From: Pelagibacterium luteolum
GTDB lineage: Bacteria > Pseudomonadota > Alphaproteobacteria > Rhizobiales > Devosiaceae
Direction of reading: 5' to 3'
Assembly: GCF_900100665.1 (NCBI RefSeq)
Contig: NZ_FNCS01000005.1
Coordinates: 146,289-210,288 of the forward strand
DNA: 64,000 nt
Under the pieces are notes generated by a model that saw only the letters and a list, made by a program, of their open reading frames with translations, did no database searches and was not told the DNA's origin. Shown here piece after piece: positions 29,305-39,057 of this stretch (within the stretch, counting starts at the first letter, position 1; each line of letters starts with the position of its first letter). A program made the translations under genes and the position numbers.

Positions 29305-29816
29305 GACTTGTCTCCGATATTTTCGCCGTCGAGATACTCGAGGCTCGTTTCTTGTCTTCCGATGTAGCGAAGCCGACGCTGGTGGCTGCCCTGCACTGGC
29401 CGGCTCATGACCTGGAACTTCCCACTGTCGGGATACTCGCAAACGTCGATGTCCGCCTTGGATGAAATCACCAGATATTTCAGCGTTTCCGTCCCGGTAT
29501 TGATCAGTTGATGCGCGTATTCAGGGCCACCCACCGGTGCCCCAAGCACATCGCCCGCCTTGACCTTGTAGGTCTTGCCGCCAAAGCGGTAGTCGCCACC
29601 GCCCGCCAGGATCACCAGCATTTCGTCTTCGGCATGATGAACGTGATACGGGCAGGCTGTCTTGCCGGGCGCGACCTCCGTATATGCGCAGCCAAGCCGG
29701 GTCAGCTTGAGAATGTCGCCGACATAAGCGTCATGGGACTCAAACCAACCCTGATCGGCGTTGCGCTCAAGCTCCGCTTCCGACAGTCGCAACACTGGAT
29801 TGTATTCGCTCCCCAT
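29301..29816 (-). CDS. Cupin-domain protein encoded within the suf operon
   Basis: A 171-residue single cupin: PGKTACPYHVHHAEDEMLVILAGGGDYRFGG supplies the metal-binding His-x-His and Glu, and GDVLGAPVGGPEYAHQLINTG the second His motif. Its start overlaps the sufB stop (TAATG) and its stop overlaps the sufC start (ATGA), so it is an integral operon member rather than an insertion. Its biochemical role in Fe-S assembly is not known to me; metal or thiol sensing, or a small-molecule enzymatic role, are all possible. Confidence 0.85.
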   Translation of the reverse strand: MGSEYNPVLRLSEAELERNADQGWFESHDAYVGDILKLTRLGCAYTEVAPGKTACPYHVHHAEDEMLVILAGGGDYRFGGKTYKVKAGDVLGAPVGGPEYAHQLINTGTETLKYLVISSKADIDVCEYPDSGKFQVMSRPVQGSHQRRLRYIGRQETSLEYLDGENIGDKS

Positions 29817-31348
29817 TACCCCACGCTGCCTTCGAGCGAGATATTGATCAGCTTCTGCGTCTCGACCATGAACTCCATGGGCAGGTGCTGGAGCACATCG
29901 CGCACGAAGCCATTGACGATCAGGGCCACGGCTTCTTCTTCCGAAAGACCACGCTGCAGGCAGTAGAACATCTGGTCGTCGGAGATTTTCGAGGTGGTGG
30001 CTTCATGCTCGAACACCGCCGAGGAGTTGCGGCTTTCTATATAGGGCACTGTGTGCGCCCCACAGCGATCACCGATCAGAAGGCTGTCGCACTGGGTGAA
30101 GTTACGCGCGCCGGTTGCGCGGCGATGAGCCGACACCTGACCGCGATAAGTGTTATCCGAGCGGCCCGCTGCAATACCCTTGGAGATGATTCGGCTAGAC
30201 GTGTTCTTGCCCAGATGGATCATCTTGGTGCCGCTATCGACCTGCTGCTTGCCGTTAGAAATGGCGATCGAATAGAACTCGCCGCGCGAACCGTCGCCGC
30301 GCAGGATGCAGCTTGGATATTTCCACGTGATCGCCGAACCCGTTTCGACCTGGGTCCAGGAAATCTTGGAGTTCTTGCCACGGCAATCGCCACGCTTGGT
30401 GACGAAGTTGTAGATGCCGCCCTTGCCGTCCTTGTCGCCGGGATACCAGTTCTGGACCGTGGAGTATTTGATCTCCGCGTCGTCGAGCGCAACGAGTTCC
30501 ACCACAGCGGCGTGCAGCTGGTGCTCGTCGCGCATCGGGGCTGTGCAGCCTTCGAGATAGCTCACATAAGAGCCTTCCTCGGCGATGATCAGCGTGCGCT
30601 CGAACTGGCCGGTATTGCGCTCGTTTATGCGGAAGTAGGTCGACAGTTCCATCGGGCAACGCACGCCCTTTGGAATGTAGACAAACGATCCGTCCGTGAA
30701 GACGGCAGAATTGAGTGTAGCGTAGAAGTTGTCGCTCACCGGCACGACCGTGCCCAGATACTTCTTGATGAGGTCTGGGTGCTCGCGGATGGCTTCCGAG
30801 ATCGAGCAGAAAATGATGCCGACCTTGGCGAGTTCTTCGCGGAACGTGGTGACGACCGATACCGAGTCGAACACCGCGTCCACGGCGACATTGCTACCGA
30901 ACGGCGTGCCCGAAGGCGAACCATCTTCCTGCACGCCAGCCAGAATCTTCTGTTCGGACAGCGGGATGCCCAGCTTTTCGTATGTGCGCAGCAGTTCGGG
31001 ATCGACTTCGTCGAGCGACTTCGGACCGGTCGTGCTCTTGGGCGCTGAATAGTAATACTGATCCTGAAAATCGATAGCCGGATAGGACACACGCGCCCAA
31101 GTGGGCTCTTCGAGCGTCAACCAGCGCCGAAAGGCCTCCAGGCGCCATTCCAGCATCCATTCGGGCTCGTTCTTCTTGGCGGAAATGAACCGGACCGTGT
31201 CTTCGTTGAGGCCCTTGGGCGACTTGTCGGATTCAATGACCGTCTCAAAGCCGTATTTGTATTTGTCGACATCGAGCGCGAGCACCTTATCGACGGTTTC
31301 GCGGTCGATGTTTTCCTTGAGCGTCGGGATGTCGGCGTAGTCAGACAT
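29816..31348 (-). CDS. sufB: Fe-S cluster assembly protein SufB
   Basis: A 510-residue scaffold of the SufBC2D complex. The opening [21 protein letters not shown], the segment [45 protein letters not shown] and the C-terminal [35 protein letters not shown] are all SufB text. The active-site cysteine expected to accept sulfur is in the [12 protein letters not shown] or SKISW region. The ATG at 31348 has GGAG at suitable spacing; a longer frame to 31390 is not needed. It follows the first desulfurase gene by 47 bases. Confidence 0.95.
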   Translation of the reverse strand: MSDYADIPTLKENIDRETVDKVLALDVDKYKYGFETVIESDKSPKGLNEDTVRFISAKKNEPEWMLEWRLEAFRRWLTLEEPTWARVSYPAIDFQDQYYYSAPKSTTGPKSLDEVDPELLRTYEKLGIPLSEQKILAGVQEDGSPSGTPFGSNVAVDAVFDSVSVVTTFREELAKVGIIFCSISEAIREHPDLIKKYLGTVVPVSDNFYATLNSAVFTDGSFVYIPKGVRCPMELSTYFRINERNTGQFERTLIIAEEGSYVSYLEGCTAPMRDEHQLHAAVVELVALDDAEIKYSTVQNWYPGDKDGKGGIYNFVTKRGDCRGKNSKISWTQVETGSAITWKYPSCILRGDGSRGEFYSIAISNGKQQVDSGTKMIHLGKNTSSRIISKGIAAGRSDNTYRGQVSAHRRATGARNFTQCDSLLIGDRCGAHTVPYIESRNSSAVFEHEATTSKISDDQMFYCLQRGLSEEEAVALIVNGFVRDVLQHLPMEFMVETQKLINISLEGSVG

Positions 31349-31395
31349 TGTGGTCTCCAAATTCCGGCTCGCTCCTAAAGAGCGCTCCAATTCAA

Positions 31396-32538
31396 TTATG
31401 CTGCCGCGCCCTTGCGGCGATGGCGGCTAAGCACGGTTTCATAGGCCTCAAAAAAGGTCTCGATATCGCTGACGGTCGACGACCAGCCGAGGCTGATCCG
31501 AAGGCCGCATTCACTCAATTCGGGCGGCACGCCCATGGCGTCGAGAACGTGCGAACGCCCGACCTTGCCCGAAGAACACGCTGAACCGGACGACACCGCG
31601 ATGCCGGCCAAATCGAGGCTCATCATGGCCACGGTGTTCTTGATGCCCGGCACCGCGAAATTGACTACAGTTCCTATACGTTCAGCGCCGCGCGAAAAGA
31701 TCACAGCATCGGGCGCAAGGCTTAAAAGCTGCTGCTCGAACGATGTGGCCAGCGCGCGTGTCGCATCGAGATCGAGCGTCTTGCCAATGTCTGCGCACGC
31801 ATTGCCAAAACCCGCGACCAGTGCCGCCGATTCTGTCCCGCCACGCCTGCCCTGTTCCTGGCCACCACCGGGGATAATTCGAACGGTATCGGCATGCCCT
31901 TTCACCAGAAGCGCGCCAATGCCGGCCGGTCCACCGATCTTGTGGGCCGACACGGCCATCATATCGGTAGCCGAGGCGGCAAAATCCAGATCAAGCTTCC
32001 CGAATGCCTGGACAGCGTCGATAACAAGTATATGCGGCGTCGGACCAACCATCGCTTCTATGCGACCGCGCGGTTGAACCAATCCGGTCTCGTTATTGAC
32101 CCAGGAGATCGCCACCAAGAGCTTTTCACCGGCCTGATTGGCCATATCGATCTGGCGCGCCAATGCATCGAGATCGACAGTTCCCGCCTCATCGACGCCG
32201 AGAATGCGGATCGAGACGCCCGAAATCTCAGCAGCCTTTAACGCCGCAGCATGGTCGGTCGCACAAACCAGAACGCGATCGATCCCGAAGACTTTCACCC
32301 CGCCCACTATAGCCTGGGTAATGGCTTCGGTTGCCGACCCCGTAAAGACAATCTGCTTGGCTTCGGCCCCAGCCAGCGCTGCAACCTGTTCGCGAGCGCT
32401 GTCGATCACGGCGCGCAAAGCACGGCCTTGGCCATGCACCGACGATGGATTGCCCACGTGATCAAGCGCAGCCAACATCGCCTCGCGCGCACGCGGCAAA
32501 AGAGGCGCCGAAGCGTTATGATCGAGATAGATGGCCAT
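31396..32538 (-). CDS. Cysteine desulfurase, IscS/NifS type (group I), first gene of the suf operon
   Basis: A 380-residue PLP-dependent desulfurase distinct from SufS downstream. [17 protein letters not shown] is the group I opening, the PLP lysine is in [15 protein letters not shown], and the catalytic cysteine lies on the mobile loop [11 protein letters not shown]. The ATG at 32538 was preferred to a GTG at 32556 because the family begins there. With sufB following 47 bases later it leads the operon, an arrangement common in Rhizobiales. Transcription is probably iron-controlled through the Irr-like palindrome upstream. Confidence 0.9.
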   Translation of the reverse strand: MAIYLDHNASAPLLPRAREAMLAALDHVGNPSSVHGQGRALRAVIDSAREQVAALAGAEAKQIVFTGSATEAITQAIVGGVKVFGIDRVLVCATDHAAALKAAEISGVSIRILGVDEAGTVDLDALARQIDMANQAGEKLLVAISWVNNETGLVQPRGRIEAMVGPTPHILVIDAVQAFGKLDLDFAASATDMMAVSAHKIGGPAGIGALLVKGHADTVRIIPGGGQEQGRRGGTESAALVAGFGNACADIGKTLDLDATRALATSFEQQLLSLAPDAVIFSRGAERIGTVVNFAVPGIKNTVAMMSLDLAGIAVSSGSACSSGKVGRSHVLDAMGVPPELSECGLRISLGWSSTVSDIETFFEAYETVLSRHRRKGAAA

Positions 32539-32666
32539 CGATAAGTCAACTCGCACTGGCGTGGCCCAACAGACGGGTTACGCCGCAGCAAACAATCCTT
32601 GAAATTGTACGTGCACCTTAAGTAAAAGGAGCGCTCACATGAGCCGGGCAATCCGGACAAAACCCG

Positions 32667-32683
32667 TTTGGAATAATTCTAAA
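32667..32683 (-). promoter_or_regulatory. Irr box (iron control element) upstream of the suf operon
   Basis: TTTGGAATAATTCTAAA matches the Rhizobiales Irr motif TTTAGAA-N3-TTCTAAA at all but one position and is a near-perfect dyad. It lies 128 bases ahead of the first desulfurase ATG, in the gap shared with the divergent hydrolase gene. In this order Irr controls suf operons in response to haem and iron; that link here is inferred. Confidence 0.65.
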
Positions 32684-32789
32684 CTGGTATTGCGGTCAGT
32701 TTTATGGGCACCCGGACCATTCGTCAAGCCGGGGTCCGCTCTTGCATGCCACCCATGCGCCGGTGGCTTAAGCGTAAAGGTTACAGTAG

Positions 32790-33452
32790 ATGCCTGAAGT
32801 GATTTTCAACGGTCCCGAGGGGCGGATCGAGGGACGGTATCAGCCCGGCAAGGAGCCGAACGCTCCGGTGGCGATCATCCTGCACCCGCACCCCCAGTTC
32901 GGCGGCACGATGAACAATCAGATCGTCTACAATCTGTTCTACATGTTCGTGCAGCGCGGGTTTGCCGTTCTGCGCTTCAATTCGCGCGGCGTGGGCCGTT
33001 CGCAGGGCGTGTTCGATCATGGTGTAGGCGAATTGTCGGACGCCGCTGCAGCGCTCGATTGGTTGCAGGCCCTCAACCGCGAAAGCCGCGGATGCTGGAT
33101 CGCCGGCTTCTCATTTGGCGCCTGGATCGGCATGCAGCTTTTGATGCGCCGTCCGGAAGTCGAGGGGTTCATTTCGGTGTCGCCCCCGGAAAACCTTTAT
33201 GATTTCTCGTTCCTCGCCCCCTGCCCGTCCTCTGGCCTGATCATTCACGGTGACCGCGATCGCGTGGCACCGCCAGAATCGGTCCAGAAGCTTGTGGACA
33301 AGCTCAAGACCCAGAAGGGCATCACGATCGAACAGCAGATCGTGGAGGGTGCGAACCACTTCTACGAGGGCAAGGTCGACACGCTCATTGATTCGTGCGG
33401 CGAGTATCTCGACCGTCGCCGGGCCGAGATCGCCGCCGGCGGCGGACGTTGA
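32790..33452 (+). CDS. Alpha/beta hydrolase of the COG2945 type
   Basis: A 220-residue serine hydrolase. The oxyanion region HPHPQFGGTMNN is typical of the COG2945 group. The nucleophile is in GFSFGAWIGMQ (G-x-S-x-G, near residue 109). The acid is in HGDRDRVAPPES, and the histidine is in GANHFYEGK. No signal peptide is present, so it is cytoplasmic. Substrate is unknown; members are loosely annotated as dienelactone-hydrolase-like. It is divergent from the suf operon and precedes tyrS. Confidence 0.88.
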   Translation: MPEVIFNGPEGRIEGRYQPGKEPNAPVAIILHPHPQFGGTMNNQIVYNLFYMFVQRGFAVLRFNSRGVGRSQGVFDHGVGELSDAAAALDWLQALNRESRGCWIAGFSFGAWIGMQLLMRRPEVEGFISVSPPENLYDFSFLAPCPSSGLIIHGDRDRVAPPESVQKLVDKLKTQKGITIEQQIVEGANHFYEGKVDTLIDSCGEYLDRRRAEIAAGGGR

Positions 33453-33468
33453 CCCTCGCGATCGTTAT

Positions 33469-33491
33469 GGAGGCCGCCACCGGCGGTCTCC
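33469..33491 (+). terminator. GC-rich hairpin after the hydrolase gene
   Basis: GGAGGCCGCC (33469-33478) and GGCGGTCTCC (33482-33491) form a 10-bp stem with one G-T pair and a 3-base loop, 17 bases past the stop. No T-run follows, so termination may be weak or Rho-assisted. Confidence 0.45.
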
Positions 33492-33595
33492 AGCGAAGCT
33501 CATCCTGGGCGTGAGGGCGCCCGATTGACGGGATGATTTCGAGCCAAACCGGCCCGGCTCTGCCGGGCAGTCTCATCGCTCTGGAATCAAGACCA

Positions 33596-34849
33596 ATGAC
33601 TCAGTTCAAATCAGAATTTCTCCATACGCTCTCCGAGCGTGGTTTCATCCACCAGATTTCCGACGCTGACGCGCTCGACAAGAAGTTCTCCTCCGAGATC
33701 GTCACGGGCTATATCGGCTTCGACCCTACTGCCCCGTCATTGCACGTTGGCAGCATGATCCAGATCATGCTTCTGCACTGGCTGCAAAAGACCGGCCATC
33801 GTCCCATCGCCTTGATGGGCGGCGGAACGGGCATGATCGGCGACCCCTCGTTCAAGGATGAGGCGCGCAAGCTGCTGACGGTCGACGGCATCGCCGACAA
33901 CATCGCGGGTATCAAGAAGGTCTTTAGCAATTTCCTAGAGTTCGGCGATGGCCCTCACGACGCCATCATGGTCGACAACGGCGACTGGCTGCTGGAGCTT
34001 GGCTATATCGAGTTCCTGCGCGATGTGGGCCGGCATTTTTCGGTCAATCGCATGCTGAGCTTTGACTCGGTCAAGCTTCGCCTCGATCGCGAGCAGTCGC
34101 TGTCCTTCCTCGAATTCAACTACATGATCCTGCAGGCCTACGACTTCGTTGAGCTCAACAAGCGCTTTGGCTGTACGCTGCAGATGGGCGGATCGGATCA
34201 GTGGGGCAATATCGTAAACGGGCTCGATCTCGGGCACCGCATGCTCGACACGCAGTTTTACGCGCTGACATCGCCACTGCTCACGACCTCATCGGGCCAG
34301 AAGATGGGCAAGTCTGCCAATGGCGCCATCTGGCTCAACGCAGACATGCTGTCGGTCTATGATTTCTGGCAGTACTGGCGGAATACCGAAGACGCGGATG
34401 TGGAACGGTTCCTGAAGCTATTTACCACGCTGCCGATGGATGAAATCGCGCGGATCGTCTCGGGTGTAGCGACCGACATCAATGAAGCCAAGAAAGTGTT
34501 GGCGACGGAAGTGACGGCGCTTGTCCATGGTCGCGCGGCGGCGGAAGAGGCAGCGGCAACCGCCGTGGCCGTTTTCGAGGCCGGTCAGCTCGATCTCTCA
34601 TTGCCCACCATCCAGATCGGATGGTCCGCGCTGCGTGGCGGACTGGGCATTCTCGCCGCCACGGTTACTGCGGGCCTAGCGACGTCGAACGGCGAAGCGC
34701 GCCGCCATATCCAGGGTGGTGCACTCAAGGTCAACGACCAGACCGTCACCGATGAAAAGATGAGCCTGGGTGAGGCGACCGTGCTTGCGGAAGGCGTAAT
34801 CAAGCTCTCGATCGGCAAGAAGCGACACGTTCTGCTCAAGCCGGTCTGA
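33596..34849 (+). CDS. tyrS: Tyrosyl-tRNA synthetase (TyrS)
   Basis: A 417-residue class I synthetase. The HIGH-like motif is HVGS at residues 50-53 within [14 protein letters not shown], and the KMSKS-like motif is KMGKS near residue 236 in [19 protein letters not shown] and [12 protein letters not shown] form the tyrosine and ATP pocket. The C-terminal S4 RNA-binding domain ([23 protein letters not shown]) is present. The ATG at 33596 fits the family opening; the upstream in-frame extension was discarded. A strong intrinsic terminator follows. Confidence 0.96.
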   Translation: MTQFKSEFLHTLSERGFIHQISDADALDKKFSSEIVTGYIGFDPTAPSLHVGSMIQIMLLHWLQKTGHRPIALMGGGTGMIGDPSFKDEARKLLTVDGIADNIAGIKKVFSNFLEFGDGPHDAIMVDNGDWLLELGYIEFLRDVGRHFSVNRMLSFDSVKLRLDREQSLSFLEFNYMILQAYDFVELNKRFGCTLQMGGSDQWGNIVNGLDLGHRMLDTQFYALTSPLLTTSSGQKMGKSANGAIWLNADMLSVYDFWQYWRNTEDADVERFLKLFTTLPMDEIARIVSGVATDINEAKKVLATEVTALVHGRAAAEEAAATAVAVFEAGQLDLSLPTIQIGWSALRGGLGILAATVTAGLATSNGEARRHIQGGALKVNDQTVTDEKMSLGEATVLAEGVIKLSIGKKRHVLLKPV

Positions 34850-34868
34850 CGTCGAGCCATCGTATTGG

Positions 34869-34896
34869 AAAGCCGGGTCACTTACCCGGCTTTTTT
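34869..34896. terminator. Bidirectional intrinsic terminator between tyrS and the AsmA-like gene
   Basis: AAAGCCGGGT and ACCCGGCTTT pair around a CACTT loop, followed by a T6 run at 34891-34896. It lies 20 bases after the tyrS stop and overlaps the stop codon of the convergent gene, so it can serve both. Confidence 0.85.
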
Positions 34897-37800
34897 ATCG
34901 GGCTGCTGCCTGATCGCCGGCGCGGTATTCAAACAGCGTCCGGAATACGCCCGGGGCCAGGATGGAAACCGGGTTGATCAACAGCTCCGGCTGGTCCAGC
35001 GCACCACGAACAGCAAACGTCACACCGAGCAGTCCCTCTCCTTCCCGTCCGCCAAAGATCGGGCCGAGAACCGGAATTTGTTGGAAGAAATTATTCAGGC
35101 CGAAGAGCGGCACGTAAGTGCCGGCAAGATCGTAGCGTCCGGAATCGGTCAGGACATTGCCGCGGATCGTGCCGCCAACCATATCTCCGTAGATCGCCGC
35201 ATCGAGCACCTCGACGCGGTCGGAATATCGGATGAACTGCGCGCGCCCCTGCTCGAACTCCATCGCCGAGACACCTGCCAATGCCGCGCGCGATTGGTCG
35301 TGCTCTCCGATGATCGCGTCGAGATTGTCTTCGTCGACGATCGCAAAATTGCGAACTTCAAACGCGCCGGCATCGGCTTGCGCAGCATTGTCGTAGCGTA
35401 GCACCATGCTGCCCTCACCCCCGACAAGACGCGGGTAAACCCCGACAAACCGCAACATGGCGCCCAGATCATTGGTGGCATATGAGATCACGCGCCCCGA
35501 CGCCAGCGGATTGGTCGTCGCCGACGCCGATCGGTTGCCCAGGAATTGCGTCGTGAGATTGACGCGGCGCAATTGCTCGCCGCGCACCTGCAGGTCGAGA
35601 TCGAGATTGAACGCGGCCTCGCCATAGTAGCCCAGGGCCCGGTCAAGATTGACGTCGACGGTAAATATCTGGTCCTGCAAATCTTCGCTGGCGCCCACAC
35701 TCGCATCGCCGTCGAGATTGAAGAACCGCTTCAGCACGGGCTTGAGATCGAGTTGCTCGCCATCGATCGTAAAGGCGTAGCCACCATCGAACGGCGTCAT
35801 GAGCACGCGAGCACTGTCTCCAGCGCTGATGCGGAACGTCGAAAAATCTGCCGACTGAAGTTCCCCGGCCGGTGAAAGCGTGATGTCTCCTGCGAGTTGA
35901 ACGGTTCCAAAGCCCAGATCGACGTCGGAGATGGCGATCTCATTGGCACCAATGCCCACGACTGCCGTCAGCGTGCCAGCCGTGCCACGGGCCTTGGTTA
36001 TACCGATATCGCTGATCGTGAGTGCAGTGTCGGTCAGATCGGCACTGACTTCGAAGCGGCCGTCGGTCAGTGGTTTCCCGACTACCCGAACGCGACCGCT
36101 CATGAACTCCGACAGATCAATACCCAGTTCAGCCGCAGCGGCCACCTCGAAGGTCGAACCCACGAGGATGTCCGGGGCACCGCCGTTCGTCTTTATCGCC
36201 TGGACGTCGACTTCCATGTCGCCGACCATACCGCTGCCCAAAATGCGGAAACTGTCCTGGGACGCCGTAAAATCGATGCTGGCGTCGGAAAAGCTGTAGC
36301 CAGCGATCGGCTCAGAACTGGCGAGATCGACGATACTGCCATTCAGCGTGTAGTCGGCGTCGATCATCTCCCCGGCCTCGTCGAGATTGATGGTGGCGAT
36401 AACCGTCGCGTCGACCTGCCCGTCAACAGTGCGCCCCAGCTGCTGCACGTCAACGCCCATTTCGACGCCCTGGAGTATGGTGACCTCATCGCTGGTGGCC
36501 ATGGCCATCATCGCAGCTGCAGACCCTTGAACGTCACCGGACACCTCAAAGATCTGCGCTTCGGCGGCCGTGTTCTGGTTGATGTACGCCGCATTGGCGA
36601 CAGAGATGTCGCCATGACCTGGCAAACGGGCGCGTTCCATCGCGACGGTCAATTGATTGTCGCGCATGGTCAGCCGTGTTTCGCCCTCAACTTCGAACTC
36701 CGGCATACCGTCGAAGGCGTTGAGCTCGACATCGCGACCGACGAGATCGATGGACATCGCACCCTCGTGGACCGGGCCACCCTCGCCATTGTTTTCCATG
36801 CTGCCAACCGGAAAATTGAACCGCATGTCGGCTGTCTGGATATGGCCGTCGCGAACAAATTCGGTAAACCAATCGCGTCCCTCAGGCGCAAAAAGGTACG
36901 GCCACAGGCGCTTCACGTCATCAGCCGATGCACCACGGCCGCTCATGACCACGTCGAGCCCGACACCCTCGCGCACCATGTCGATGCGGCCCTGTACAAC
37001 GATGCTGGTGCCATCCTTCGCGCCGACCAGTCGGTCGATCCCGACAGCGCCATAGAGCGGCGCCGACCAACCCTCGAAGCTGAACTCGTCGAACGGTTCT
37101 TTCGGCACGCCCAGATCGTCCGGGTGGAGCCAGACATCTCGTGCCCGGATCGACATGCCCAGCGTCGGCCCGAATTGCTCATCGAACCCCATGACGATGT
37201 CACCGCCGAGCAATGCGCGGCTGCTTCCCACCGAGATAGCTGTTTCTTCGAGGCTGAAGAGGGCCCTTTCCGGAGTCCAGTTGACATTGATCGGCTCGGC
37301 CGAAATCGGGAACATATCTTTGTCCAGCCGCAGGCGGGTTCCATTGAGGTCGATCGCAAAGCGGCCCGACTGAACGACGCCACTCTCGCCATCGAACATA
37401 ACGCCCAGTGTCAGGCCGCCAGTGCCACGCAACGCCGCCAGTCCCGTCGCGTCATCGAGAAATGGCACGATGGTGGAGAAATCGATGTTGTGGACCTCGC
37501 CGTCGATACGGGTCTGACCCTCGTCGACCTGACGCACAACGCTTCCGTCCATGGTCTCGTCTGCAATACGGGCCGAGAACAGAGCGCTTACCCTGCCATC
37601 CTGCCGCCCTGAGCGCACTTCGAGATCGACCTCGTCGAGCGATTTGTAGAGGCCGTAAACCGTGTCGAGCACGCCGACCGTGCCGTCGCGGATTTCAAAG
37701 CGCAAAATCTGCCCGTCCATCGCCTGATCCGCCAGCCCCGCCAGCGCCTCATCGAGCGCCTCGAGATTGAGCTTGAGCCAGTCATTGTCCGAGCGCAGCC

Positions 37801-38368
37801 CGATCTCGTCGGCTCCGCGCGTCGCACCCAGCGAAATTCCCTCATCGCCGATCCGCACGCTGGGAGCGGTCGCCTCGCCCTCCATCACGCGCACCACCGT
37901 TTCGCCGGTACCTTCCTCCTCGATGAATTCGAAACGCGAAATCCGTGGACCAAGCAGGTTCTGGAGCATCTGGATTTGGGGGCGGATCATGATGACGCGT
38001 GCGTCCGGGCGCCCCATGGCGGCACCGATAGGCGACACAGCGATCTCGAGCGCTTCCATCCTGATAACCGCGTCCGACGAGCGCTCGGTCAGCGTCACGC
38101 CAGCCAGATGAAACCCCACGCTCACCGGACCGGTGAGTGAGAGGCCGAAATCGGACCAGTCGATTGAAAAGTCGTCCTCGACAATCCCGGCAACCATCGA
38201 CTTGGCGCGATCGGAGAGAAAATTCAGAGAAATGGGTCCGAAAAGCAGCCTGACGTAAAACAGCGAAAGCACGACGATCAGGCCAAGCCCAACCCACGCC
38301 AGCACCTTGAGTGCGAGGCGACTTTTCTGACCCAGCAGGATTGGCTTGGGACGTGTTGCTTCAGTCAC
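34895..38368 (-). CDS. Very large AsmA-like / DUF3971 (YhdP-type) protein
   Basis: A protein of about 1157 residues with one N-terminal membrane anchor (VLAWVGLGLIVVLSLFYVRLL) and a long beta-rich periplasmic region. The rest alternates amphipathic strands with DUF3971-like and AsmA C-terminal features (FAIDLNGTRLRLDKDMF; LTDSGRYDLAGTYVPLFGLNNFFQQIPVLGPIFGGREGEGLLGVTFAVRG near the end). Members form bridge-like lipid-transfer proteins between inner and outer membranes, a role suggested for YhdP/TamB relatives. The frame is open upstream to 38479; GTG 38368 (VTEATRPKP) was chosen because upstream codons look less coding and leave no room for promoters. Confidence 0.82.
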   Translation of the reverse strand: MTEATRPKPILLGQKSRLALKVLAWVGLGLIVVLSLFYVRLLFGPISLNFLSDRAKSMVAGIVEDDFSIDWSDFGLSLTGPVSVGFHLAGVTLTERSSDAVIRMEALEIAVSPIGAAMGRPDARVIMIRPQIQMLQNLLGPRISRFEFIEEEGTGETVVRVMEGEATAPSVRIGDEGISLGATRGADEIGLRSDNDWLKLNLEALDEALAGLADQAMDGQILRFEIRDGTVGVLDTVYGLYKSLDEVDLEVRSGRQDGRVSALFSARIADETMDGSVVRQVDEGQTRIDGEVHNIDFSTIVPFLDDATGLAALRGTGGLTLGVMFDGESGVVQSGRFAIDLNGTRLRLDKDMFPISAEPINVNWTPERALFSLEETAISVGSSRALLGGDIVMGFDEQFGPTLGMSIRARDVWLHPDDLGVPKEPFDEFSFEGWSAPLYGAVGIDRLVGAKDGTSIVVQGRIDMVREGVGLDVVMSGRGASADDVKRLWPYLFAPEGRDWFTEFVRDGHIQTADMRFNFPVGSMENNGEGGPVHEGAMSIDLVGRDVELNAFDGMPEFEVEGETRLTMRDNQLTVAMERARLPGHGDISVANAAYINQNTAAEAQIFEVSGDVQGSAAAMMAMATSDEVTILQGVEMGVDVQQLGRTVDGQVDATVIATINLDEAGEMIDADYTLNGSIVDLASSEPIAGYSFSDASIDFTASQDSFRILGSGMVGDMEVDVQAIKTNGGAPDILVGSTFEVAAAAELGIDLSEFMSGRVRVVGKPLTDGRFEVSADLTDTALTISDIGITKARGTAGTLTAVVGIGANEIAISDVDLGFGTVQLAGDITLSPAGELQSADFSTFRISAGDSARVLMTPFDGGYAFTIDGEQLDLKPVLKRFFNLDGDASVGASEDLQDQIFTVDVNLDRALGYYGEAAFNLDLDLQVRGEQLRRVNLTTQFLGNRSASATTNPLASGRVISYATNDLGAMLRFVGVYPRLVGGEGSMVLRYDNAAQADAGAFEVRNFAIVDEDNLDAIIGEHDQSRAALAGVSAMEFEQGRAQFIRYSDRVEVLDAAIYGDMVGGTIRGNVLTDSGRYDLAGTYVPLFGLNNFFQQIPVLGPIFGGREGEGLLGVTFAVRGALDQPELLINPVSILAPGVFRTLFEYRAGDQAAAR

Positions 38369-38523
38369 TGTCTCAGGCAGGTCCCATATAATCGCTTCAA
38401 GTTCGTGATCCCGAGAATCGGCTATAAGCCGGACTTCTCTCGCCGACCATATCGGCTTCAATGAGGCACAAATACCCAACGCGCCGTTAACCTTACCCGA
38501 TTTGCACGATAAAAGGCCCGAAA

Positions 38524-38985
38524 ATGGCAGCTCTCACCGTCGGATCACCGGCCCCGGACTTCACGCTTCAAGACAGCTCAGGCGCTGATTTCACCCTGTC
38601 GGCGCAGCGCGGAAAGAGCGTCCTGATCTACTTTTACCCGCAGGCAGATACCCCGGCGTGCAACGATCAGAACCTCTCGTTCAGTGACAATATCGATTGG
38701 TTTGCGGCGCGCGACATCGTTCTTGTCGGCATCAGCCCCGACAGTGTCGCGGCATTGGCAAAGTTCAAGTCAAACCACTCACTCCGCCCTACCCTGCTTT
38801 CCGATTCCGAGCATCGCGCTATCGGCCCTTTCGGTGTCTGGGGCGAAAAGCGCAATTATGGACGGACGTACATGGGTCTGATCCGTACGACCGTGCTTAT
38901 CGGCGTCGATGGTACGGTCCAACAGATCTGGCCCAACATACGGGCAAAGGGCCATGTCGAACGCGTGATGAAGGCGCTCGGTTAG
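38524..38985 (+). CDS. Bcp/PrxQ-type thiol peroxidase
   Basis: A 153-residue AhpC/TSA-fold peroxiredoxin: GSPAPDFTLQDSSG, then YFYPQADTPACNDQ, where the cysteine of T-P-x-C is the peroxidatic residue. The resolving cysteine that E. coli Bcp has five residues later is replaced by Asn, so it looks like a one-Cys version needing an external thiol. The C-terminal GLIRTTVLIGVDGTV and the IRAKGHVERVMKAL tail are typical. It reduces hydroperoxides in the cytoplasm. It diverges from the AsmA-like gene. Confidence 0.9.
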   Translation: MAALTVGSPAPDFTLQDSSGADFTLSAQRGKSVLIYFYPQADTPACNDQNLSFSDNIDWFAARDIVLVGISPDSVAALAKFKSNHSLRPTLLSDSEHRAIGPFGVWGEKRNYGRTYMGLIRTTVLIGVDGTVQQIWPNIRAKGHVERVMKALG

Positions 38986-38996
38986 CCCACCGTTAA
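38982..38996 (+). promoter_or_regulatory. Possible CtrA-like half-match before the M23 peptidase gene
   Basis: TTAG, seven bases, then TTAA differs from TTAA-N7-TTAA at one position and lies 62 bases before the peptidase start. It overlaps the stop of the peroxiredoxin gene. Suggestive only. Confidence 0.25.
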
Positions 38997-39057
38997 CCAC
39001 AATCGTTCACAGTCCCGCCTATCGCGTGGACTTAAGACTTTTGCGTCGGGGGACGGT

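Noticed and set aside
32639..32797. 52-codon frame with AAAAGGAG upstream, overlapping the hydrolase start
   Set aside because: Codon third positions are A/T-rich unlike neighbouring genes, and the frame runs through the Irr-like palindrome; kept only as a remote possibility.
35897..37612. 571-codon open frame antisense to the AsmA-like gene
   Set aside because: Rich in His, Arg and Asp as expected from the opposite strand of GC-biased coding DNA; no ribosome binding site or family match.
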